From Gammaproteobacteria bacterium (GTDB lineage: Bacteria; Pseudomonadota; Gammaproteobacteria; Arenicellales; UBA868): a DNA stretch of 56,191 nt. Under the pieces are notes generated by a model. The model searched no databases, had not been told where the DNA came from, and saw only the letters and a program-made list of their open reading frames with translations. Position 1 is the first letter of the stretch. Every line of letters starts with the position of its first letter. A program made the translations under genes and the position numbers. This document shows, in pieces, positions 38,021-47,667 of the stretch. Location of the stretch: positions 1 to 56,191 of the forward strand of contig JAKUQS010000018.1 of NCBI GenBank assembly GCA_022451485.1, given 5' to 3'.

Positions 38021-39487
38021 CTAACCACCGCGTTGGTAATTGGGCGCTTCCTTGACCACTGAAACATCATGCACGTGGCTCTCGCGAATACCGGATTGTG
38101 TAATCTGAACAAATTCGCAGGATGTCCGCATCGTGGGGAGGTCAGCACAACCCGTGTATCCCATGCTTGCCCGTAAGCCACCCATCAACTGGTGCAGAAT
38201 CTTTGGCATTGCCCCTTTGTACGGTACCCGACCTTCGATTCCCTCTGGCACCAGTTTTGCCGCATCCGTCTCCTGATCTTGGAAATAGCGATCGCGCGAA
38301 CCGCTTTGCATGGCGCCCAACGACCCCATTCCGCGGTAACTCTTGTATGAACGGCCTTCGTAAATCTCGATCTCCCCGGGTGCCTCATCCGTCCCCGCCA
38401 ACAGGCCTCCCACCATAATAGACCAGGCACCCGCAGCAATCGCTTTGGCAATGTCACCAGAAAAACGCACACCCCCATCAGCAATCAGCGGCACACCCGC
38501 AGCCCGAGTCACGGTTGCAACGTCACGCACCGCGGTGATCTGTGGCACACCCACACCAGCGACCACCCGCGTCGTACAGATGGAACCCGGGCCAATGCCC
38601 ACCTTAACCGCGTCGACACCCACGTTTAGCAATGCATCGGCGGCAGCGGCTGTGGCGATATTTCCCGCCACTAGATCAATCGTGGTGTGGCGTTGTTTCA
38701 GCACACGCACCATGTCAATCACGGCCTTGGAATGACCATGCGCCGTATCGACCACAACAGCATCAACTCCCGCTTCGACCAGGTGTTCTACACGCGCTTC
38801 AGTGTCAACACCCGTACCGACCGCAGCGGCTACCCGCAGACGACCCAACTCATCTTTGCTTGCTTGGGGATACTCGCTCTCCTTCTCTAAATCTTTAACG
38901 GTCACCAAGCCTTTCAGGTAAAACTCCTGATCAACTACTGGCAATTTCTCTATGCGATGCCGGTGAAACAAAGTCTTAATCTCCTCCCTCGACGCACCCG
39001 CTCGCACGGTAACGAGCCGATCGCGCGGCGTCATTACCTCAGACAAGCGCTTGTCATAGCCCGTTTCAAACCTAAGATCCCGGCGGGTAACAATCCCGCA
39101 CAGCTTACCGTCACCGTTTAACACAGGAACGCCAGAGATTTTCTCCCGCCTTGTTAACTCAAGAACCTCGCGCACGGTCGCCGTTTCTGTCGCGCAGATT
39201 GGGTCGCTAATGACCCCGCTCTCAAACTTTTTTACTCGCAACACTTCAGCCGCTTGCAACGCGGGAGACAGATTTCGATGGATGACCCCCAATCCGCCAA
39301 GTTGAGCCAAGCAAATAGCAGTGGACGACTCTGTCACGCTATCCATCGCAGCGGAAACCAATGGGATATTCAAGGAGATAGAACGAGAAAACCACGAGGA
39401 GAGACTGACGTCACGCGGTAGGACTTCGGAGTAGCCTGGTTTGAGCAGGACATCATCGAAGGTCAGTGCCATTTCAAACCGTTCCAT
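38021..39487 (-). CDS. guaB: IMP dehydrogenase
   Basis: NAD-dependent oxidation of IMP to XMP, the rate-limiting step to guanine nucleotides. The 488 residues comprise an N-terminal barrel start ([17 protein letters not shown]), a CBS-domain pair (about 90-205), the catalytic loop [17 protein letters not shown] with the active cysteine near residue 305, the [20 protein letters not shown] block, [10 protein letters not shown], and the flap. ATG at 39487 lies only six bases after a perfect TATAAT; a second ATG at 39472 is possible. Confidence 0.98.
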   Translation of the reverse strand: MERFEMALTFDDVLLKPGYSEVLPRDVSLSSWFSRSISLNIPLVSAAMDSVTESSTAICLAQLGGLGVIHRNLSPALQAAEVLRVKKFESGVISDPICATETATVREVLELTRREKISGVPVLNGDGKLCGIVTRRDLRFETGYDKRLSEVMTPRDRLVTVRAGASREEIKTLFHRHRIEKLPVVDQEFYLKGLVTVKDLEKESEYPQASKDELGRLRVAAAVGTGVDTEARVEHLVEAGVDAVVVDTAHGHSKAVIDMVRVLKQRHTTIDLVAGNIATAAAADALLNVGVDAVKVGIGPGSICTTRVVAGVGVPQITAVRDVATVTRAAGVPLIADGGVRFSGDIAKAIAAGAWSIMVGGLLAGTDEAPGEIEIYEGRSYKSYRGMGSLGAMQSGSRDRYFQDQETDAAKLVPEGIEGRVPYKGAMPKILHQLMGGLRASMGYTGCADLPTMRTSCEFVQITQSGIRESHVHDVSVVKEAPNYQRGG

Positions 39488-39493
39488 TGCAGG

Positions 39494-39522
39494 ATTATAG
39501 GATCAGGCTTTACCCCGGTAAA
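39494..39522 (-). promoter_or_regulatory. Promoter of guaBA
   Basis: Minus strand: -35 TTTACC (39517-39522), a 17-base spacer and a perfect -10 TATAAT (39494-39499). Only six bases separate the -10 from the guaB ATG, so the transcript would start at or next to the start codon. Confidence 0.65.
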
Positions 39523-39596
39523 CTAATTCGATAATCTTCGTTCCACGGTTATCAGTATCATTACTGTAGTAAAAACGCAGGATCGAGATCTAAACA

Positions 39597-39941
39597 ATGA
39601 ATAGAACCCGTGGAACCAGACTAACACTGATGTTACCGTGCGCCGTACTTGCTCTGACCATGGGACAGGCTCAGGCCACAACCTGCGATGCGACCGCAAG
39701 TATCGATACAGCCACTAAAGCGGTTTCGACAGCAAAGAAAGCCGGCGGTGAATGGCGTTTGATCGACAAAAGCACCGGCTCCGCTTCCCAACCCATTAGT
39801 AAGCTGCTTAAAGTGGCCAAAAAGAAGCTCAAGGCCGGAGAGAGCGATGAAGCGTGTCGAATCGCAATCAAGGTTGCCTGGGCGGCTGATATGGGGCTAG
39901 CGCAGGCCAAATCCCAAGCGAACGCGCAACCTACCTACTAA
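39597..39941 (+). CDS. Small secreted protein of unknown function
   Basis: The 114-residue product has a clear signal peptide: basic MNRTRGTR, a hydrophobic stretch LTLMLPCAVLALTMG, and AQA-T cleavage near residue 27. The mature part is Ala/Lys-rich and helical, with two cysteines (near residues 30 and 86) that could form a disulfide. It contains KKAGGEWRLIDK and a repeated LLKVAKKKLKAGESDEA pattern. The GGEWR-plus-helix pattern faintly recalls small periplasmic proteins such as SoxXA-binding proteins of sulfur oxidisers; I do not regard this as an identification. It is divergent from guaB and followed by a terminator-like hairpin. Confidence 0.75.
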   Translation: MNRTRGTRLTLMLPCAVLALTMGQAQATTCDATASIDTATKAVSTAKKAGGEWRLIDKSTGSASQPISKLLKVAKKKLKAGESDEACRIAIKVAWAADMGLAQAKSQANAQPTY

Positions 39942-39972
39942 CGACTATCGAGTGTTCGCGTGGCAGGAGCGA

Positions 39973-40000
39973 CAACAAAACCGGAATCCGGGTTTTGTTG
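39973..40000 (+). terminator. Rho-independent-type terminator after the small secreted protein gene
   Basis: CAACAAAACCGG, loop AAT, CCGGGTTTTGTTG: a 12-base-pair hairpin with one bulged G. The A-tract, GC core and T-tract arrangement could terminate in either direction. It separates the small gene from xseA. Confidence 0.6.
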
Positions 40001-40034
40001 AAAACCCAGCGTTAATCGCCCAACCAACCCTCGA

Positions 40035-41390
40035 ATGAGTCGGACCATTTATTCCGTCTCTGCTTTCTCTCGGGAAGTACGGAACCTACTCGAAAGTCAT
40101 TATTCCGAAGTCTGGCTCGAAGGCGAGATTTCCAACCTGGCCACACCCGCCTCGGGCCACGCCTATTTCAGTCTCAAAGACGCTAACGCGCAGGTGCGAT
40201 GCGCATTTTTTAAAAACCGCCTCCTACGCAATCGCCTAAACTTGCAAAACGGGTTAGCGGTGTTTGTTCATGCTCAGGTCTCGCTATACGAAAGTCGCGG
40301 CGACTTCCAACTAATCATCAACCAGATCGAGACTGCTGGCGAAGGAGAATTGCGGCGACGCTTCGAAGCACTCAAACGCCAACTCGATGGCGAAGGACTC
40401 TTCGATCCGAAACTAAAAAAACCCATCCCCAAATACCCCGCTAACATCGCGTTAGTGCCTTCCGAGACCGGGGCCGCCTTAAGAGACATGCTGACTACTC
40501 TCCATCACCAGTATCCTGTGGCGGGGCTCCGTCTTTACCCCGCCATCGTGCAAGGCAGTACCGCTCCAGCTAGTCTCGTCAAAGCCTTGCGGCTCGTGCA
40601 ACGCGATGATCACTGTGACGTAATCGTCATGGGACGTGGCGGCGGAACACTTGAAGATCTGTGGGCGTTTAATGATGAGTCAGTGGTTCGAGCAATTCGC
40701 CAGTGCCGACTCCCAACCATTACCGGAATCGGCCACCAAACCGACCTGACGCTGTCTGATCTCGCCGCCGACCAATATGCCGCCACTCCCACAGCAGCTG
40801 CTGCGGCCGCAGCGCCGAACGGTGAGCAATTAGCCCAACTATTAATAGCAATCCGTCAACGGATTTACCGATCCGGATTGCGTTCTCTTGAATATTGCGC
40901 ACAACGACACGATTCACTGTCCGCCAGAGTACGTCACCCTTCGTTGGTTATTAAACAACACACACAGCGGCTTGACACCCTGCACTCACGCTTGTCTGCG
41001 GCCATCGTCACGCACCAACGCAGCCTCAAGTTCTCCTTATTTTCCACCATACATCGACTCGAGACCTGTTCGCCGCTAATCGGTATAGAACACACGCAAA
41101 TCAAATGTAATGCACTCAATCGACAACTTCGCTACCTCGGAATCCAACTGACCCAGAAGCATCGCAATCACCTCCAATCGCTTGCAAATCAATTAACGAC
41201 GCTTAGCCCTCGGGAAACTGTCGCTCGCGGCTACGCGATCGTTCGTGACCCCGTCACCGGCACCGTGGTGACCGACGCATCACAACTTCATCGGGGGGTG
41301 CGCGTGCAGACCGAGATTAGTCGCGGCTGGTTTGAAGCCACCGTAACTGAACTTCAGTCGACCGGCACGCCCGACTCATCGACTGAATAA
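40035..41390 (+). CDS. xseA: Exodeoxyribonuclease VII large subunit
   Basis: Catalytic subunit of the single-strand-specific exonuclease VII. The 451-residue protein has an N-terminal OB-fold (IYSVSAFSREVRNLLESHYSEVWLEGEISNL; SGHAYFSLKDANAQVRCAFFK), the catalytic core (VPSETGAALRDMLTTLHHQYP; VIVMGRGGGTLEDLWAFNDE near residue 200; ITGIGHQTDLTLSDLAADQYAATPTAAA) and a coiled-coil region, ending ARGYAIVRDPVTG. It is convergent with der. In E. coli xseA is also divergent from guaBA. Confidence 0.97.
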   Translation: MSRTIYSVSAFSREVRNLLESHYSEVWLEGEISNLATPASGHAYFSLKDANAQVRCAFFKNRLLRNRLNLQNGLAVFVHAQVSLYESRGDFQLIINQIETAGEGELRRRFEALKRQLDGEGLFDPKLKKPIPKYPANIALVPSETGAALRDMLTTLHHQYPVAGLRLYPAIVQGSTAPASLVKALRLVQRDDHCDVIVMGRGGGTLEDLWAFNDESVVRAIRQCRLPTITGIGHQTDLTLSDLAADQYAATPTAAAAAAAPNGEQLAQLLIAIRQRIYRSGLRSLEYCAQRHDSLSARVRHPSLVIKQHTQRLDTLHSRLSAAIVTHQRSLKFSLFSTIHRLETCSPLIGIEHTQIKCNALNRQLRYLGIQLTQKHRNHLQSLANQLTTLSPRETVARGYAIVRDPVTGTVVTDASQLHRGVRVQTEISRGWFEATVTELQSTGTPDSSTE

Positions 41391-41410
41391 TGCCGCACGT
41401 AAGCGCCTTA

Positions 41411-42748
41411 TCAGGACCGATAGGGGTTATTAGCTACTCGAACCTCGATTCGAAGCGGAGTGCCGACCAAAGCGAACGATTTGATAAAAAAGTTTGACAG
41501 ATAACGACGGTAACTAACGGACAAATGCTCCAGCAAATTACCGTGAAGCACCAACATCGGGGGGTTTTTACCCCCTTGGTGACCATACTTGATCCGAACC
41601 AATCGACCACCGTGACGTGGCGGTGCGTGCCGCTCCATCGCCTCATTGAGGGTTTTGTTGATCTTAGCAGTTGATAAGGACCGTCCAGCCGATTCGACAG
41701 CTTCCAAAGCATCGCCCAACACACGCTTAACTCCCCGGCGCCGTTGAGCGGAAATAAAACGTGTTCGATGGGGTGGAAGAAATGGCAGGACGCGGGCAAT
41801 TTGCCGTTCGAGGTCGCTGCGTCGGCCTGCATTCGGCGAATCCATCTTATTAATGACCAGACTCATGGCTCTGCCTTGTTCACAAATCAATCCAGCAATA
41901 GTCGCATCCTGCTCCGTTAAGCCTTCGCAAGCATCAATGACTAACACCGCGGCATCCGCCTCCGCCACGGCCTGAAGGGTCTTGGCCACTGAGAATTTCT
42001 CCAATGACTCACGGACCTTAGCTTTGCGCCTGACTCCGGCCGTATCAATCAACACCAAAGACTGAGCACGAAAGACCATCGGCACCGCCACACTATCGCG
42101 TGTCGTTCCGGGTTCGTCTGCTACAACAACCCGATCATCACCCACACAGGCGTTCACCAACGTAGATTTTCCAACGTTTGGTCGACCCGCAAATGCAATC
42201 CGTACCACCGAGTCCCTGTCGGCTACCCACGGCACCACAGGGACAGAGCCGAGGATGACCTCCCACAGACTATCAATGCCCGCGCCCGTTCTGGCAGAAA
42301 TGACCACCGGTGATCCCATCCCTAACTCATGAAAATCAAGTCGGGCGACGTCGCGATCCAGGCCCTCGGCTTTATTGATCACCAGAAACACCGGCTGCTC
42401 AGTCAAACGCAACTCCCTGGCCTGCTCTATATCCACAGCGGTCAGTCCATCCTTTGCATCGAGAATCCACAGCACAACATCGGCCTCTAACAACGCCGCC
42501 TCAACCTGCAGGCGAACGGCTTGCTCAATTGTCTCTGCACTATCGCTCAAACCACCCGTATCAATCATCAGAAACTGCCTGGCATTCGCATACGCGAGTC
42601 CATACAGTCGATCTCTGGTTACACCAGGCTGGTCATGAACGAGCGCACGGCGTGAATGAGTTAACCGATTGAAGAGCGTTGATTTGCCCACATTGGGTCG
42701 CCCGATGATCGCCACAACCGGTAATTTTCCGGGCCCTTCCGCTGACAT
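41411..42748 (-). CDS. der: Ribosome biogenesis GTPase Der (EngA)
   Basis: Essential GTPase for 50S assembly. The 445-residue protein has two tandem G domains, each with a GRPNVGKSTL P-loop (near residues 17 and 190), DTGG or DTAG switch II, and NKAE or NKMD motifs. A C-terminal KH-like domain (APPRHGGRLVRIKYGHQGGKNPPMLVLHGN) follows. It is 36 bases downstream of bamB, the conserved order. Confidence 0.98.
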   Translation of the reverse strand: MSAEGPGKLPVVAIIGRPNVGKSTLFNRLTHSRRALVHDQPGVTRDRLYGLAYANARQFLMIDTGGLSDSAETIEQAVRLQVEAALLEADVVLWILDAKDGLTAVDIEQARELRLTEQPVFLVINKAEGLDRDVARLDFHELGMGSPVVISARTGAGIDSLWEVILGSVPVVPWVADRDSVVRIAFAGRPNVGKSTLVNACVGDDRVVVADEPGTTRDSVAVPMVFRAQSLVLIDTAGVRRKAKVRESLEKFSVAKTLQAVAEADAAVLVIDACEGLTEQDATIAGLICEQGRAMSLVINKMDSPNAGRRSDLERQIARVLPFLPPHRTRFISAQRRRGVKRVLGDALEAVESAGRSLSTAKINKTLNEAMERHAPPRHGGRLVRIKYGHQGGKNPPMLVLHGNLLEHLSVSYRRYLSNFFIKSFALVGTPLRIEVRVANNPYRS

Positions 42749-42784
42749 ATTCCGAACCTACTTACTTAACCCAGGGTACTCGTG

Positions 42785-43948
42785 TTATCCCGGCTCGGCA
42801 CTGGCCACACGCACAGCTGTAACGCGCCCACTTTCAGAAGCAACGTATAAACGATCAGGCTTAGCCGATGTAATTGAAATGATCGCCTCCGTATCGAGTC
42901 TGATACGCCCAAGAAATCGACCATCTACAGAATCAAGCAGGTGTAAATAACCCTTGTAGTCGCCCACCGCTATGGCGCCAGGCAATACGCTCGGCGCAGT
43001 TAATCCCCTCCCCCGAAGAGCTGACTGGCGCCACAACTCAGCTCCATCGTTCAACCGCAAACCGACCACTTCGCTTTTTGATGTCACCGCGTAGATACCA
43101 CTATCATCCGCACCAAGATCTCGTAGCACAGAAACCTTGCGCGACCATCGACTCTCCCCGGTCGCAACATCCAGAGCCACCATGCGCCCCTGATAGGCGC
43201 CGGCGAAGAGCACATTACCAACGATGGCCGGGCGTGAATCCAGATCAATCAAGCGCGTAATTTCATTACTGCCTCGTGCCCGATCTACTGCTACCTTCCA
43301 AATCGTCTGCCCGGTAACGAGATCAATCGACGATAATCGCCCATTGGCCAATCCCGCCAAAGCACGACCGCCGTGCACCAGCGGCTCAGAAACCCCACGC
43401 AGCGTTAACTCCGGCACTCGGTGTCGGTTACGCCATCGAACCGATCCGTCGACAGTCTCGATTGCCAACATCTGCCCCCCGCCGGTACGCAACAGCACAA
43501 CCGTCCCAGAAACTACCGGGCGTGCCAATACCTGCGCACCCGCGTTTTGCCGCCACTCATCGACACCATCAACGGTACGCATCGCGCGGACAACACCCTC
43601 GTCATCGACCACGACTACGTGTTTTGAACCTACTCCCGTGCCAGCCATGATTCGACCCGACAATTGCCGGCGCCAAAGCTCTTTGCCAGTTTCACCAACC
43701 CACGCCGCCACGACTCCTGAAGGATGTGCAACATAGATGGTTTCGCCATCGACCGAGACATGCAAAATAGAATCGGCTTCCCGATAACCACCACCCACAT
43801 CCCCGCGCCACAACCTTTGCAAAATCCACTCTTGGTCAATCCGACTCAGACTCGCCGCTTCAACACCCTCGCGCATGAAATGTACTGACGGAGTAGAACA
43901 ACCCACCAGGAGAAGTCCGAACACGACGATTAACCCACGCCCCCGCAT
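42785..43948 (-). CDS. bamB: Outer membrane assembly lipoprotein BamB
   Basis: Lipoprotein of the BAM complex that inserts beta-barrel proteins in the outer membrane. The 387-residue protein starts with a lipoprotein signal (MRGRGLIVVFGLLLVGCS; lipidated cysteine near residue 17). Eight-bladed PQQ-type propeller repeats follow, recognisable as recurring DG.VRW, TGKELWRRQLSGRI and VLRDLGADDSGIYAV.SKSEVVGL segments. ATG at 43948 leaves a ten-base gap to yfgM; an in-frame upstream start at 44002 would disrupt the signal peptide. Confidence 0.95.
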   Translation of the reverse strand: MRGRGLIVVFGLLLVGCSTPSVHFMREGVEAASLSRIDQEWILQRLWRGDVGGGYREADSILHVSVDGETIYVAHPSGVVAAWVGETGKELWRRQLSGRIMAGTGVGSKHVVVVDDEGVVRAMRTVDGVDEWRQNAGAQVLARPVVSGTVVLLRTGGGQMLAIETVDGSVRWRNRHRVPELTLRGVSEPLVHGGRALAGLANGRLSSIDLVTGQTIWKVAVDRARGSNEITRLIDLDSRPAIVGNVLFAGAYQGRMVALDVATGESRWSRKVSVLRDLGADDSGIYAVTSKSEVVGLRLNDGAELWRQSALRGRGLTAPSVLPGAIAVGDYKGYLHLLDSVDGRFLGRIRLDTEAIISITSAKPDRLYVASESGRVTAVRVASAEPG

Positions 43949-43958
43949 CGCCAGACAC

Positions 43959-44606
43959 TTAATCCGTTGCAATACGATCACGCTTAACCTGCAATAAATC
44001 ACGGACCCCGCTGCGTCCGGTGAGCGCGACTAAAGCAGCGTCATAGGCAATTTGCGCTGCACGCCGATCCCCACTGTGGGCCAGGATATCTCCGCGCAAC
44101 TCGTCATACATAGATTGGAAGGAGTCGCCACTTGGTTCCAACAACATCCGGGCACTGTCGTGGTCTCCTTCGTCCAAAGCAATGCGTGCCAGCCGCAGGG
44201 TCGCCGCGTGACGAAAACTTGCTTCCGTCGTGTTTTCCAGCACCCAATTCAGTTGTGCTTTGGCGGCGCCCACATTGCCCCCCTCCAACTCCAGACGGGC
44301 CAGCATCAGTGCAGCGCCCACACCATAGGGGGTACTCGGATAATCAGCGAGCAAGTTCTCAGCAGCAGTACGCGCACCGCTGTCTTTCGACCGCACCGCA
44401 GCTACCATGGTCTCATAAAGAGTCGACGCACTTTCACCTCGATCATCAACATAATCGCGCCAGCCATGTACTCCCACCACGCCACCGATACCCAGCACGA
44501 CACCCGCCACGATTCCAACGCCGTATTTTTTCCACAACTCGCGGGCCTTTTCGGACTCTTCGTCTACCGCCAGATGCAATCCGCCAATTTCGTTTTCTTC
44601 AGCCAT
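43959..44606 (-). CDS. yfgM: YfgM-type ancillary SecYEG translocon subunit (TPR protein)
   Basis: Inner-membrane protein with a periplasmic TPR domain, linked with PpiD at the Sec translocon. The 215 residues show a short acidic cytoplasmic N-terminus, one transmembrane helix (about 29-48, VGIVAGVVLGIGGVVGVHGW), then helical repeats (DYVDDRGESASTLYETMVAA; YGVGAALMLARLELEGGN; FRHAATLRLARIALDEGDHDSA; ELRGDILAHSGDRRAAQIAYDAAL). It lies between hisS and bamB, the conserved order. Confidence 0.93.
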   Translation of the reverse strand: MAEENEIGGLHLAVDEESEKARELWKKYGVGIVAGVVLGIGGVVGVHGWRDYVDDRGESASTLYETMVAAVRSKDSGARTAAENLLADYPSTPYGVGAALMLARLELEGGNVGAAKAQLNWVLENTTEASFRHAATLRLARIALDEGDHDSARMLLEPSGDSFQSMYDELRGDILAHSGDRRAAQIAYDAALVALTGRSGVRDLLQVKRDRIATD

Positions 44607-44638
44607 TCAATCTTCCTGTCCTGTAATACACTACAAAG

Positions 44639-45907
44639 TCATGCTTCTCGATTAGACAACAGATATTCTGCGACACCTTCCCGCGCCATCCTAACCTGAC
44701 TACCGCCATCGCGCAGCGGCTTGATCGTGACATGCGAATCTCGAAGTTCTTCCTCTCCGATCACAGCCGCAAACCGTGCTTCGCTACGGTCTGCGCGTCG
44801 CAACTGCTGCGAAATGCTGCCGCCCCCGCAGTTGCAGATTGCTCGCAGCCCTCGATCACGCAATGATTCGGCTAGGGTAAATCCCGCACATTCGGCATCG
44901 GCCCCCAAAAGTACCAGCCAAACATCGGCCGCCTCCACCTTACCAGCCAAGCTACCCTGTACTACTAACTCCAGTAATCTTTCCATGCCACAGGCAAAGC
45001 CTGCGGCGGGAACGTCGCGGCCCCCAAGTTCAGCAAACAAGCCATCGTATCGCCCGCCCGCGCATATTGCATTTTGCGCACCTAGGCGATCAGTCACCCA
45101 CTCGAAAACGGGCCCGGTGTAGTAATCCAGGCCACGAACCAATCGGTTATTGATTTTCGGGCTCACTCCACCCGCATCTAGGAGTTCTAGCAGTCGTTGG
45201 AAGTTATCGATTTCCTTTGGCGCGAGATAACTCATTAGGTCCGGGGCATTTTGCAAAATCGCCTGTGTCTGCGGATCTTTACTGTCGAGCACTCGTAACG
45301 GGTTGGTCTCTAAACGACGCTGACTGTTTTCATCCAAATCTTTTTCATGCTCAATCAGAAACGCCTGTAACGCCTCACGGTAATCCGCCCTGGAACGACC
45401 AGAACCCAGCGTATTGATTTCCAATTGAACGTCCTCAAGCTCCAATTGTTTCCACAATCGATCGCCTAGAAGAATCACCTCAGCATCGGCATCTGGCCCG
45501 AGCCAACCTTGCGCCTCAATACCAAATTGATGGAATTGCCGATACCGCCCCTTCTGCGGCCGCTCATGCCGAAACATCGGCCCGAGATACCATAATCGTT
45601 CGCTACGATTATGAACTAACCCACTGTGGATGGCCGCTCGCACACAACTTGCAGTCGCTTCAGGTCGCAAAGTGAGGCTATCGCCATTGCGGTCAGCGAA
45701 GGTATACATCTCTTTCTCTACGATATCCGTTGCTTCGCCAATTGATCGATAAAATAACTCACTCCGCTCGACAATGGGAGTTCGAATCTCACGGTACCCA
45801 TAACTGGCCGTCACATCACGGATGGCTTCCTCTACCCATTGCCATTGCGCGACCTGCTCTGGAAGAAGGTCGTTCATCCCGCGAACCGATTGAATTTTTT
45901 TTAACAT
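44639..45907 (-). CDS. hisS: Histidine-tRNA ligase
   Basis: Class II aminoacyl-tRNA synthetase, 422 residues. Motif 1 and 2 regions (RTPIVERSELFYRSIGEATDIVEKEMYTF; LGPMFRHERPQKGRYRQFHQFGIEAQG), the histidine motif LVRGLDYYTGPVFEWV near residue 260, motif 3 FACGMERLLELV near 305, and a C-terminal anticodon-binding domain are all present. It is 46 bases downstream of rodZ, with no ispG between. Confidence 0.98.
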   Translation of the reverse strand: MLKKIQSVRGMNDLLPEQVAQWQWVEEAIRDVTASYGYREIRTPIVERSELFYRSIGEATDIVEKEMYTFADRNGDSLTLRPEATASCVRAAIHSGLVHNRSERLWYLGPMFRHERPQKGRYRQFHQFGIEAQGWLGPDADAEVILLGDRLWKQLELEDVQLEINTLGSGRSRADYREALQAFLIEHEKDLDENSQRRLETNPLRVLDSKDPQTQAILQNAPDLMSYLAPKEIDNFQRLLELLDAGGVSPKINNRLVRGLDYYTGPVFEWVTDRLGAQNAICAGGRYDGLFAELGGRDVPAAGFACGMERLLELVVQGSLAGKVEAADVWLVLLGADAECAGFTLAESLRDRGLRAICNCGGGSISQQLRRADRSEARFAAVIGEEELRDSHVTIKPLRDGGSQVRMAREGVAEYLLSNREA

Positions 45908-45953
45908 CTGGACTACCTTGTTTGTAGCGTATGTTTACTACCCTCGCACACAC

Positions 45954-46919
45954 TCAGGACTGTGACTCTCCAACAATCAGCCGAACAAATTGGCGACCCT
46001 CTTTCGGCTCCGGTCGAAGATATTGCGAGCGGTAACGCAACCGAACCGACGTTGCCGTGCCAATAAAAATACTGAATGGTGGATCTCCTACCAACTTGAC
46101 CAGGACGTCAGACTCAACTCTTTTTCCAATGAGTTGTTTCGCGTCCCGATCTCGAACCTCGATCCATGAAGCATCTAAAAAGTACAGCTCCAGGTCTCGC
46201 GTGCCGAGGACTTTAGCCGGCTTGTCGTCCACCACGGGATACAGTCGCACGCTAGGGTCAAACACCGGCAAATCCGTATCAATGACGAGTCCATCAACCC
46301 CCAATCCGCCAATGGTGGAATCACCTGAGGCTCCGACAGCACCCTCGACCGTCCCTTTCAACCCAGCACCGGATTGAGAAATGTCCGTCGCTAACTGGTT
46401 ATCCATTGCCCCAACTTTTAGGGTTGGCGCCGCCGACTGTTTCGTGTCACCTGCCCCTTCGCCCAACAAACCGGTCGTTGCAATAGATCCCGTCAGAACC
46501 ATTTTGTCACTTTGTTCAGCCCTATTCAGATACGTAACACCGATACCCACCACCACAGCCAATGCAACCAACGTCGAAACAATCCAACTCATCGGCACTG
46601 GCATAGCCGACAGTAAACTGGGCGCATTAGTCCGTGGCGTGGGCCTCGATCGTCGAGGGGCATTCAGCTCACTGTGTGCAGACAGGGCCTGATCGATCGT
46701 TACGCCAACGAGACGGGCGTAATTTCGCATATATCCCACCGCATAGGTGTGTCCCGCAACCACACTGTAGTCATCGTTCTCTAACCCTTCGACCACATGC
46801 GGTAACAAATTAAGTTCTTCAGCAATATCCTCGACACTCCAACCGTAACGTCGTCTGGCCGCCCGTAAAAGGTGCCCAGGTGTGGCGCTCGAGCGGACCT
46901 GTTGGTCAGTCATTGGCAT
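45954..46919 (-). CDS. rodZ: Cytoskeleton protein RodZ
   Basis: Membrane protein linking MreB to the cell-wall elongation machinery. The 321 residues show an N-terminal cytoplasmic helix-turn-helix domain (LRAARRRYGWSVEDIAEELNLLPHVVEGLENDDY; TYAVGYMRNYARLVGV), one transmembrane helix (about 112-131, WIVSTLVALAVVVGIGVTYL), a Gly/Ser/Thr-rich periplasmic linker, and a C-terminal DUF4115 domain (YFLDASWIEVRDRDAKQLIGKRVESD). It overlaps the end of pilW by 14 bases. Confidence 0.95.
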   Translation of the reverse strand: MPMTDQQVRSSATPGHLLRAARRRYGWSVEDIAEELNLLPHVVEGLENDDYSVVAGHTYAVGYMRNYARLVGVTIDQALSAHSELNAPRRSRPTPRTNAPSLLSAMPVPMSWIVSTLVALAVVVGIGVTYLNRAEQSDKMVLTGSIATTGLLGEGAGDTKQSAAPTLKVGAMDNQLATDISQSGAGLKGTVEGAVGASGDSTIGGLGVDGLVIDTDLPVFDPSVRLYPVVDDKPAKVLGTRDLELYFLDASWIEVRDRDAKQLIGKRVESDVLVKLVGDPPFSIFIGTATSVRLRYRSQYLRPEPKEGRQFVRLIVGESQS

Positions 46920-47667
46920 TCACCATCAACCGCGCGATATTGCTTGCTTCACTGGATTCTGGAAACTTCGCCCTTAGACGGTTGGCGTACAGTTGCACTA
47001 AATCTGTAGCTTTTAGTTTGAGTTCGTTTCGCACAGCAAGTGACAGACCGGCAGCAGAACTCGCGCCGGTATCAAAAAATCGTTGCAGGTAAGCTCTAGT
47101 CCTGAGGTGATCGGCCTGGGCAAAAGTGACCTCCGCCATTTTGTAAAGGGCCAACGGGAGGTTCGGTCTAGCGACCAGCGCGAGCGCGAAAAAGCGTTCG
47201 GCCTCCTTCCAATCCAGGATCCGGACGTAGCAAGCTCCCGCGCCAAGTTGCGAAATATATAACGCATCGTTGTAAGGATTACGCAAGGCACTGTCAAATT
47301 GTGCTAATCCTTCCTTCATCCGACCCGATTGGCATAGATAGCCACCGAAGTCGTTACGCGCTGAGAAATTATCATTGTCCGCATCTACTGCCTGGGCAAA
47401 GTACGGTTCGGCCGCGATTCGATCACTGATACGTAACTGAAGAAGTGCCATTGCATGATTAGCCCTCGAGTCACTAGGCGCCAACGACAACGCTCGCCCC
47501 AACGCCACGCGTGCGGGCTCAAGGCGCCCAAGCTTCATGTAACTAAGTCCTAGGCGAGTCTGTATATCGACCCGGGAATCAACAGTCCATTTGTTTGCGG
47601 GCGGATTAACGCTCACACATCCCGTTGTGAGAGCAACACAGGCCACCAGTGCAAGCCACGCTCTCAT
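46906..47667 (-). CDS. pilW: Type IV pilus biogenesis/stability lipoprotein PilW (PilF)
   Basis: Outer-membrane TPR lipoprotein needed for PilQ secretin assembly. The 253 residues include a lipoprotein signal (MRAWLALVACVALTTGC; lipidated cysteine near residue 17) and consecutive TPR units (QTRLGLSYMKLGRLEPARVALGRAL; SRANHAMALLQLRISDRIAAEPYFAQAV; FSARNDFGGYLCQSGRMKEGLAQFD; PLALYKMAEVTFAQADHLRTRAYLQRF). ATG at 47667 overlaps the rlmN stop by one base (TGATG). It implies type IV pili. Confidence 0.93.
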   Translation of the reverse strand: MRAWLALVACVALTTGCVSVNPPANKWTVDSRVDIQTRLGLSYMKLGRLEPARVALGRALSLAPSDSRANHAMALLQLRISDRIAAEPYFAQAVDADNDNFSARNDFGGYLCQSGRMKEGLAQFDSALRNPYNDALYISQLGAGACYVRILDWKEAERFFALALVARPNLPLALYKMAEVTFAQADHLRTRAYLQRFFDTGASSAAGLSLAVRNELKLKATDLVQLYANRLRAKFPESSEASNIARLMVNAND

